Source: Hirundichthys speculiger (taxonomy: Eukaryota; Chordata; Actinopteri; Beloniformes; Exocoetidae). From it: a stretch of 64,000 bases of DNA. The stretch is from positions 1 to 64,000 of the forward strand of contig JAGFBZ010000370.1 of NCBI GenBank assembly GCA_018398805.1. The letters are read 5' to 3'. Shown here piece after piece: positions 58,301-64,000 of the stretch; the stretch's first letter is position 1, and each line of letters opens with the position of its first letter. The position numbers and the translations under genes are program-made. A model generated the notes under the pieces. That model was given only the letters and a program-made list of their open reading frames with translations. It made no database searches and had not been told where the DNA came from.

Positions 58301-59145
58301 GACGACCACCAGACTTAGAGAAGCAGCTTTCAGGCGACTTTGTCTCAGAGTCTAACATCTTCTTCAGTCTAGAACAGTCTGCGAGAGCCATGTTTGATGC
58401 TGAAAGAGACTGTGCTCGTCTGACCTCCCTCCTCCTTTCAGGGCCGAACCTGCTGGAGAACGATGGCTGAGACCGGGTCTGAGGAAGTGTAAGCGTTTTG
58501 ATTTGATTCATGACAACAATCCACCGGTGAACAGATGACAGATCAATAATAATCAATAATAACTGCGGCTGGTTGTGTTTGTTCTCTCCATCAGATTCCT
58601 GTCAACTCACCATCGACACAAACACAGTAAACAAACATCTCCAACTGTCTGATGACAACAAGAGGGTGATGCACGTAAAGGAGGCGGAGTCATACCCCGA
58701 TCATCCAGACAGGTTTGACTGGTGTCGTCAGCTGCTGTGTAGAGATGGTCTGACTGGTCGCTGCTACTGGGAAGTTGAACGGAAAGGGAGGGTTCACGTA
58801 TCGGTGAGTTACAGAGGAATCAGAAGGAAGGGAGACAGTGACGACTGTGAGTATGGATACAACCCGTGGTCCTGGAGTTTGTTCTGCTCCGATGGCATTT
58901 ACTCCGTCTACCACAATAACAAAGGAACATCCGTTCGTCTTCACTCCTTGTCCTCGTCCTCTTCAGTCTCTAACAGAGTAGCGGTATACGTGGACCATCC
59001 TGCTGGTACCGTGTCCTTCTACAGAGTTTCCTCTGACACACTTATCCACATCCACACCTTCAACACCACCTTCACTGAACCTCTTTATCCTGGGTTTGGA
59101 GTTGGCTTCAGGCCTGGTTCCTCAGTGTTCCTTTGTTCAGTTTAA
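40399..59145 (+). CDS. NLRC3-like NOD-like receptor with FISNA-NACHT-LRR-PRY-SPRY
   Basis: Eleven coding exons: 40399-40487, 40571-40702, 40801-40917, 42966-43044, 43159-43387, 46647-48444, 48536-48709, 55047-55220, 55345-55515, 58442-58488 and 58595-59145. Total 3561 nt with consistent phases, i.e. 1186 residues and no internal stop. The N-terminus (M-D-Q-C-E-D-R-E-E...S-K-K-T-R-R-G) and two exons with S-C-V-S-(L/M)-K-S-(N/D)-H-S-K-G are the leader modules of the fish NLR-C expansion; exon 2 also has a G-P repeat. There is no CARD or pyrin domain. A helical exon (43159-43387) precedes the FISNA-NACHT exon, three LRR exons, a linker and B30.2. It is presumably a cytosolic innate sensor. Introns of 3-6 kb carry repeats and transposons. 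Family membership is certain; the exact ortholog cannot be named. Confidence 0.88.
41938..42170 (+). repeat. Dispersed fish repeat (CTTGGCGGAGGTCTGCGCTC...)
   Basis: Shares TTATTGCCCAAAACTCATGA, CCTCTATCAAATTTCAAAGG and the CTTGGCGGAGGTCTGC...GTGCTTTTCTAGT end with 45820-46230, where the same family is nested in a hAT element. Confidence 0.75.
43711..44327. repeat. 89-bp tandem satellite, seven units, each with a near-perfect hairpin
   Basis: Unit starts at 43711, 43800, 43889, 43978, 44067, 44156 and 44245 give an exact 89-bp period. Each unit has CTGCCAAGCAACGTCAAGAC, one base, then its reverse complement, forming ~21-bp arms. Units differ by one to four bases. It lies in the NLR intron before the NACHT exon. 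Confidence 0.93.
44328..45503. other. NLR intron 5 sequence, nothing recognised
   Basis: Between the hairpin satellite and the hAT element. No exon or repeat family was recognised. Confidence 0.35.
45512..46575. mobile_element. Non-autonomous hAT (Charlie/MER5-like) element
   Basis: Ends are CAGTGGTTCTCAAACTTTT and the inverse ...AGTTTGCGCACCACTG, with a perfect 8-bp duplication AATTAAAT at 45504-45511 and 46576-46583. A CCTCCGCCAAG...GCTTTTCTAGT repeat (about 45655-46230) is nested inside. It stops ~70 bp before the NACHT exon acceptor. Confidence 0.88.
46647..48444 (+). CDS. NLR exon 6: FISNA and NACHT ATPase
   Basis: Opens with the FISNA segment ([21 protein letters not shown]). The Walker A motif is G-V-A-G-I-G-K-T and Walker B is [11 protein letters not shown]. 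Sensor-like W-I-T-T-R-P-A-A-A and winged-helix parts ([13 protein letters not shown]) follow. The exon is 1798 nt, the usual size for this family, with all ATPase motifs intact. It ends at donor GTATGT, directly followed by the LRR exons. Confidence 0.93.
48536..55515 (+). CDS. NLR LRR exons (three)
   Basis: 48536-48709 and 55047-55220 are 174 nt each; 55345-55515 is 171 nt because one codon is missing in the [10 protein letters not shown] loop. All are phase 2-2 modules with the L-x-E-L-D-L-S-x-N core. A 6.3-kb intron separates the first two and holds a mariner-like element, the 37-bp minisatellite and a P-like insertion, so further LRR exons could have been lost there. Confidence 0.85.
48930..49015 (+). 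repeat. Fragment of the TTCAATTCAACTTTATTTGTATAG repeat
   Basis: Related to the repeats at 7628-7860 and 57829-57945, but only ~85 bp long. Confidence 0.5.
49297..50685. mobile_element. Mariner-like non-autonomous element with TA duplication, copy 1
   Basis: Ends CAGTGATCCCTTAG and inverse ...GCAAGGGATCACTG, flanked by TA on both sides. The subterminal regions carry ATCGCGG/CCGCG text. It has swallowed a LINE endonuclease fragment. A related 644-bp copy is at 59348-59991. Confidence 0.78.
49763..50130 (-). pseudogene. LINE (L2-like) endonuclease fragment
   Basis: The minus strand reads [16 protein letters not shown], then E-L-Q-A-L and S-E-T-W-L, the start of an AP-type endonuclease domain of fish LINEs. 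The rest is missing. Confidence 0.65.
50688..51637. other. NLR intron sequence with CA-rich patches
   Basis: CACACA runs occur at 50890-50995 and are spaced through GTGAAA-type text. No exon was recognised. Confidence 0.35.
51638..53273. repeat. 37-bp minisatellite with GTCTATATAGAC palindrome
   Basis: Unit GACGTCTATATAGACAGGTG followed by GAGGTCAACGCTGGGAT, about 44 copies. A CAGG subtype fills most of the array and a CGGG subtype occurs near 52920-53160. Many units have small losses. One more unit lies at 54602-54638, beyond the inserted transposon. Confidence 0.95.
53274..54601 (+). mobile_element. THAP-exon transposon, copy 3, inserted in the minisatellite
   Basis: Same family as 10015-11363. 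Ends are CAGGGTTATATAGTT and ...ACTATAATAACCTTG. The 8-bp duplication GTCTATAT (53266-53273 and 54602-54609) comes from the minisatellite unit. The THAP exon (ATG 53681) is disrupted by several small deletions. Confidence 0.87.
55955..56890. repeat. Long-armed fold-back element in an NLR intron
   Basis: The left arm (GTAAGCACCGCCCCCTTCCT ... GTTAAGGACTGTGTTAATTC) recurs inverted at about 56720-56880 (GAATT-type change, GGGGGCGGTGTTTACC). Arms are ~130 bp with about 90% identity, and the loop is ~600 bp. Confidence 0.7.
56891..57828. other. NLR intron sequence
   Basis: Contains an AATCGGTATCGGTATGG stretch near 57152, typical of degenerate fish repeats. No exon was recognised. Confidence 0.35.
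57829..57945 (+). repeat. Dispersed repeat, third copy (TTCAATTCAATTTTATTTGT...)
   Basis: Shares GTCTCTAGGTGCTTTACAGA and ACCCAGATCATGACC with the copy at 7628-7860. Confidence 0.65.
58442..59145 (+). CDS. NLR terminal exons: linker and PRY-SPRY (B30.2) domain
   Basis: The 47-nt linker exon reads [15 protein letters not shown]. The last exon (58595) starts [11 protein letters not shown], the PRY start, followed by [24 protein letters not shown] and the closing L-Y-P-G-F-G-V. Stop TAA is at 59143-59145. B30.2 domains are ligand-binding and often fast-evolving. Confidence 0.92.
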
Positions 59146-59347
59146 AGTCTGAAATATTGAGCGTAGTTGCGTTGACCCTGATGATCAGTTGCTATTATCA
59201 GTACAAACCAAATGAAGTCCAGACAGGTGTTAGTCAGGTGCCGTGACAGCTGAGGGACTTGGGATATATACGTTGACACAGTCAGTTGATATTGATTGAC
59301 ACTGCCATGAGTTCAAGAGTCTGCTTGATGAAAGTCACTGTCACGTA

Positions 59348-59991
59348 CAGTGATCCTTTGCCAATTCACGCTTTAAGTTCCGCTGTTTTAGTTATTCGCG
59401 GATTTTTCAGAAATATATAATATAATAAAAAGTGAAGAAAAAAATCACGGAAGCATCACAGTGAGCCAGCCTGGCCCCTTTAAGAAGGTGGCCTTATGGG
59501 TAATGGTAGTGTGTGTGTCGTGGGACGGCAGAACAAAAACGTGGTTAGATGAAAAGTGTAGTGAGCATCAACAGCAGCCCAGCGTGTATAGATTTACATT
59601 CTCTGTTAACCAACAGGAGCCCAACAATACAACCTGTGTGATGTTACAAGTTCCTGCAGTGCCAGAATAAAGTCCCGTTCCATGCAGAGAAAACCAGACT
59701 TTTTGTTTTGTTGTTGTTAGCGTGTTAGCCGCTAATTACAAGCCAAAAATAGCACAATACCAGCGGTTTGTTTACTACAGTTCAGAGACCAGAGGCTGTG
59801 AAGGTAACAGAAAGACCACAGTTGAGCCTTTGTCTTGTTTCGCTGCAGTGCCTCACTATTTTTTTGTGGTTTTTAAACATATTTTAAACACGTTATTTAG
59901 GCTCGGGGGGCTCCGGCTCCAGTTAGCGGATTTTAAATTTTTCGCGGGGGGGCGCCAGTCCCCATTAACCGTGAAAAATAAGGGATCACTG
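59348..59991. mobile_element. Mariner-like non-autonomous element, copy 2
   Basis: CAGTGATCCTTTGCC ... AAGGGATCACTG with flanking TA (59346-59347 and 59992-59993). It lies just downstream of the NLR stop codon. An interior polypeptide-like frame (59461-59670) has no domain. Confidence 0.75.
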
Positions 59992-59993
59992 TA

Positions 59994-60408
59994 GTTGACT
60001 GGTGTGAGTTGTGATGCTGTGGTGCCTCCTACTGGAGGCTTTGATGCACTACATTCACACTACAAGCCAAATTATCCAGTACTGATGTGATTTTGATTTG
60101 GCAAAGGTCCGATGTTGCAGTTTACATTCATAACTACAGTAGTCCTCATCAGACTTTTATGTGAATGTGACAGGCCTCAGAAATGGCATGAATGTGTGCC
60201 AGTAACCTGCCAGCACGTCTCATTTATACCAACAAAACCTGACATATCTGTAAGACCACACCAAAGCAGGATAGTTTACTGAGAATTTAAAGATTTAGAA
60301 CGGAGGTTTTCTCTGATGTTACTGACATTTCGCTCTAGAGGACAGCAAATATTTATTCAGCTACACGTGAAGGATCAATGAGGAGATAAATGATTTAGTT
60401 GTGGATGC
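59994..60408. other. Intergenic, nothing recognised
   Basis: No exon, RNA or repeat was recognised. Confidence 0.35.
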
Positions 60409-60416
60409 CTTCAGAC

Positions 60417-60941
60417 TAGGGATGTAACGATATGGAAAATTTGATATCTCGATTATAGTGACCAATTTATCACGGTTTACGATATTATCACGATATTCTT
60501 AATTGCTGTACAAATGTCCAAAAGACACATATTTTAAATAATTTCACAATCTTGTAATTTTCTTGTCATACTTAAACATTAGAAGGCAAAATCTTATCAA
60601 AATTAAACTTCCACATTAAAGAGCCCGAGTCTCCAGATGTTTAGCAACGCTGACCCTCTTCTCTTTGTTACCAGACAGGATAATCTCAGTTTTGTCCTCA
60701 TTAAATTGTAGAAAATTCTTCCTCATCCAGACGTCTATCTGCTCCAGACGCTGACACAGTAAGACTACTGGGCCGCAGTCATCTGCTGTCAGAGACACAT
60801 AAAGTTGTGTATCATCTGCATAACTGTGATAATTGATTTTAAGTCCTGAGTTCTGAATGAGATTAAGTCAAACATAAACGGTAATCGTTATCGTGTAAAC
60901 TTTCACCGCGCTTTACTGTAATACTGGAAACCGTATCCCTA
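60417..60941. mobile_element. Non-autonomous hAT-like element (TAGGGATGTAACG...)
   Basis: Ends TAGGGATGTAACG and ...CGTATCCCTA. Flanking 8-mers CTTCAGAC and CTACAGAC match at 7 of 8 bases. An L2 fragment is nested inside. Confidence 0.6.
60600..60880 (-). pseudogene. L2-type reverse transcriptase fragment
   Basis: The minus strand reads H-S-Y-A-D-D-T-Q-L-Y, then W-M-R-K-N-F-L-Q-F-N-E-D-K-T-E-I. It includes the catalytic Y-A-D-D block but only ~90 residues. Confidence 0.7.
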
Positions 60942-61009
60942 CTACAGACTGAGTTCCAGCTGGATGTGATCTAAGTGTCAGGATAAACGGGTGAAACGGT
61001 TGAAACCAG

Positions 61010-61400
61010 AAGTTTACTAACACTATAAAAAGACACAGCTTTTTATTTCTCATTGTTCGACATTAAACTTTTCCTGTTTTTTAGGGTCATTTCAGATCAC
61101 CAAAGTGATTTCTATTTGCTAAATACCAGAGTCCAGAAGTCTCCATCACCTCCTCAATATCTGCTATCGTCGGCTTCTCTCAGTAGTTTTCTGTAATTCT
61201 GGTCCGGTCCTCCTGACAGAACTGGAGGAACTGGGTCAGGTTTGGAGGTCTCCTGTTCAGCTCTGACCACAGATGTTCTCCAGGACTAAGATCAGGTCTT
61301 TGTGGTGTCCACTCCAGAACATGGACTCTGTAGTCCTGAAGCCTCTTAGTAACTAATCTGGTGGTGCGTTCAGGGTCATTGGGTATCATTTATGAAATGT
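61010..61400 (-). pseudogene. Tc1-like transposase 3' fragment
   Basis: The minus strand shows N-D-P-E-R-T-T-R-L-V, W-T-P-Q-R-P-D-L-S-P-G-E-H-L-W and L-C-Q-E-type text of the Tc1 C-terminus (DDE). It ends at an AGTTTACTAACACTATAAAA edge that resembles a Tc1 terminus. Confidence 0.7.
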
Positions 61401-61409
61401 AAGCAGAGT

Positions 61410-61700
61410 AACATTTGTTCGTATTTTGGCGTCTCTGAAAATGTTTGTAGTTCCAAACACCTCGTAGCTACAAACCGAATCTCCTCCTGTTTCTGACCAC
61501 GAGGAGTGACGGCGCTCACGTGGACCGTTGTTTTTAAACCACATGTTTTAACCACAATAGTACATCTGAAATTCAACACATTTATCTGAATCAATGGGCA
61601 CTACTAAAGTTTCAGACTGTTTCTTAAAGTGTCGGTGGGTTGATTAAATGGACTTGATCTGCTGACAGACACCTACGCAGAGACTCTGGCTGTCATAGAG
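61410..61700. repeat. Dispersed repeat shared with 32500-32870
   Basis: The second copy of the family described at 32500. A short CATAGAGACACCGACGGTGT duplication follows at 61695-61735. Confidence 0.5.
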
Positions 61701-61869
61701 ACACCGACGGTGTCATAGAGACACCGACGGTGTCATGAAGCCGTTGTGGATTCCTCATGGAGGTTCCTCAGATAATAGAACATTTCAGTTGTCTGTAGCA
61801 GAGAGTTTTTAAAAATATATCAAACCACCTTCACTTCTGTTCCTGAATATTTAGTTGGACAGAAGACAC

Positions 61870-62290
61870 TAGGGCTGTAGCGATACACTTATCTCGCGAT
61901 ACGATACGATACACGATATTCGGCTCACAATACGATATATATCGATATTCGTCTTACAATACATTTACATCATTTTCTGAAAGATTTTAAAGGGATAAAG
62001 CGATTTTGGTGACATCTTGTGAGTGTTCCAATGACTTTGTTTGAATTAATTGAACTGAAAGCGTCAATTACACATTATATGGCTGACAGGCAGCTTGCAA
62101 ATGCTGGACAAAATGAATAAAAGATGTGTTGAGAAAAGTAGTTTCATTTATTCAAACAGTGCAAATTGTTGCTTGCGAGCTTTTAAAGGTGGGACACGGG
62201 GGTTTTGAAAGAACCTTAGAATATCGATACCCTCAATACTCTCTGGGGAAATAAAATATCGATATATATTGATAAAATCGCTCAGCTCTA
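61870..62290. mobile_element. Non-autonomous hAT-like element (TAGGGCTGTAGCGATA...)
   Basis: Ends TAGGGCTGTAGCGATA and ...ATCGCTCAGCTCTA. Flanking 8-mers GAAGACAC and GAAGGCAC match at 7 of 8 bases. The interior is rich in CGATA text and has no coding. Confidence 0.7.
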
Positions 62291-62299
62291 GAAGGCACT

Positions 62300-63560
62300 G
62301 TATTAAATTTCTGCATTAAGTCCTGGTCGTAACAGAAGAGCCCAAGTCTGCTTTTTTTTTTTTTTGTTATTTCTCCATCCTCAGGTCTCCTGAGAGCACT
62401 TGAAAAGCGGAGCGCCTGCCATTGCTGCCTCCGGTTGGATTGAGTAGGTTACGAGTTTAGCCGAAGATTTTGAGATCATGTGAATCACCTGGTAATCTGA
62501 ACTACTACACCTCCTTTTATGGTGGTCCCTGGTTGCAGTTTCGACCAATCAATGAGCTTCTTGAGTGCCCTCCTCACCTTCAAACACTTAGCTTTCATTA
62601 ACTTACACACGTTCTTACAAAAAAGCTTTTGGCTGCGTCCATGAATCTGGAGCAGAGTTTCAGTAAGGAGGTGATTTATGTGCAAATCGATTCACAGATT
62701 TATGAAGATTTCCTGAATGAGGTCCAGTGTCCATCTGGAGACCCGTTAGTGTCCCAGCTTTAACTTCCTGGCTGATGTCTGAGATGTTGCTCCAATATTT
62801 CTACATAACGTTCTTTCCTCATGATTCCATCTATTTAGTGAAGTCCACCAGTGAAAAAAAGCCCATAAAGGATGAAGCTGCAGATCTCTTACAGTTGAAG
62901 CATGACACCATCATGTCCTTGAGATGTTCACATAAAGTTAGTTTGAATCTGAGGATTGATGATATGAGAAACATCTTTCAGTCTCTGATAGAATTAAGAT
63001 TGGGGAAAAAGGATTTTATTCTGTTTTTGGTTGTCATTTTGTTTTTTTTAATCATCCATTTACGCTAATCCACTTTCTTCACATTACTGTTAATTATTGT
63101 TTTTATTTGGCAAAATTATAAGTACTTTGGCTTGACTCTTGCTTTTTAAATGTTCTGTATAAATAAAGGTGACTTTGTATAAAGGTGAGATTCACTAGGT
63201 GGTTCAGTTTAAACACAGAATTATAATGCCTGAAATTTGCTGTTACATTTCTTGGTGCTCAGATGTTTCTACTTATTTCATTAAAACAAAACTCAGTTGA
63301 TACTTAATGTTTGTACATTAACAGTCTTTTGTGCTGCTGAATTTCATGTATTAAATAAAAAAGTTGAACAGTCAAAGTCTGTTTTCTGTCATGATGTCAT
63401 TTTTTGTGTGATTTCTGTGTTTACTGAATATCCTGCTATTATCCTGAGATAAATAGTCTGAGTCTGTTTGACTCAGCGTGGTGCTGGATGTTTGGTCGCT
63501 GTCACATGACAGTTTTCCAGAAAATTATAAATTGAAGAGCCAGTTTAATGACATATATAT
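62300..63560. other. Intergenic with a possible Tc1-like relic
   Basis: 62745-62860 (CCTGGCTGATGTCTGAGATG, CCTCATGATTCCATCTATTT) resembles antisense Tc1 transposase text. The 113-codon open frame at 62727-63068 has no recognisable domain. Several AATAAA motifs occur at 63160-63360. Confidence 0.3.
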
Positions 63561-63564
63561 TAAT

Positions 63565-64000
63565 TAGGGCTGGGCAACGATTTAAAATTTTAATCGCATT
63601 ATTTCCCTGATTAATCACGATTAATCGCATTGTATACGCAAAATCAAATAATGAATTCAAAAGTAGTGTAAAGATCACTTTTATCTAAATGTTCTGCTGC
63701 CATATGAACTAAAGTGTCATAACATTTGTTGTTCAAACACTTTTAACATCAGCACTTGTCAGTAAGACATATTTAGTGTAAATCTCATCTTAAAAAATGT
63801 CAAATGAAATAAAGCTTATTGCCACTGCCAGGGCATTAATGTCATCCTGCTTTTATTAAAAATAAAAATAATAAAGTCTACCAACAAAATCCAACAAAAT
63901 GATTGTGTCTCAGCACAATCAGAACATTAAAACAGGTAATTTCTGAGGTAACAGCAGAAACTTTTAACGGGGAGTTCAACTTGTCAGTTGTTACAAATAA
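63565..64000. repeat. Start of a TAGGGCTGGGCAACGATT repeat, cut by window end
   Basis: The GGGCTGGGCAACGATT and TTAATCGCATT text is typical of a widespread fish hAT-like repeat. The far end is outside the window. Confidence 0.55.

Noticed and set aside
62727..63068. 113-codon frame near the window end
   Set aside because: The first part overlaps Tc1-like text and the rest has no recognisable domain or splice support.

Overview
The window reads as genomic DNA from a ray-finned (teleost, probably percomorph-like) fish. It holds spliced genes with GT/AG introns, a fish-type NLRC3-like NLR with FISNA, NACHT, LRR and PRY-SPRY modules, an NCCRP1-like gene, a small secreted-peptide gene with a piscidin-style leader, and a dense mix of hAT, P-like/THAP, Tc1/mariner, L2 and L1 transposons. 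The calls come from reading exons, splice sites, motifs, terminal inverted repeats (TIRs) and target-site duplications (TSDs). No database search was run.

Layout. 1-1.75 kb: a piscidin-like leader joined to collagen-like Gly/Pro repeats. 1.8-4.8 kb: two side-by-side copies of one TIR element. 5-13.2 kb: transposon-rich DNA, including two THAP-exon elements and an L1 fragment. 13.5-14.37 kb: two tandem copies of an exon resembling an OB-fold. The second copy is split by an 11,136-bp transposon (14370-25505) and resumes at 25512. That transposon has 2.2-kb terminal inverted repeats, a 6-bp TSD (GAAACG), subterminal 38-bp repeats, a plus-strand HECT ubiquitin-ligase gene and a convergent minus-strand IS3-like DDE integrase gene. 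Both genes open with the same zinc-ribbon exon. 25.7-27.3 kb: a deletion derivative of a ZMYM1-like hAT. 27.8-33.6 kb: an intact six-exon NCCRP1/FBXO50-like gene with a giant CATC satellite in an intron. 33.9-39.2 kb: LINE remnants, including a nearly complete L2 reverse transcriptase, and a 20-bp minisatellite. 39.8-59.1 kb: an intact 11-exon NLR gene (1186 codons plus stop) with a CRE/ISRE-like cluster upstream; its introns are swollen by an 89-bp hairpin satellite, a 37-bp minisatellite and several DNA transposons. 59.2-64 kb: nested non-autonomous elements with no host gene recognised.

How it fits together. The NLR, the NCCRP1-like gene and the piscidin-style gene are plausibly immune, but only their proximity links them. 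The most notable system is the 11.1-kb transposon. It carries its own DDE integrase plus a HECT E3 ligase with SUMO-interaction-like motifs, and each inverted arm contains the promoter and first exons of the ligase gene. A 2-bp loss at the inner edge of the left arm breaks the ligase frame in this copy.
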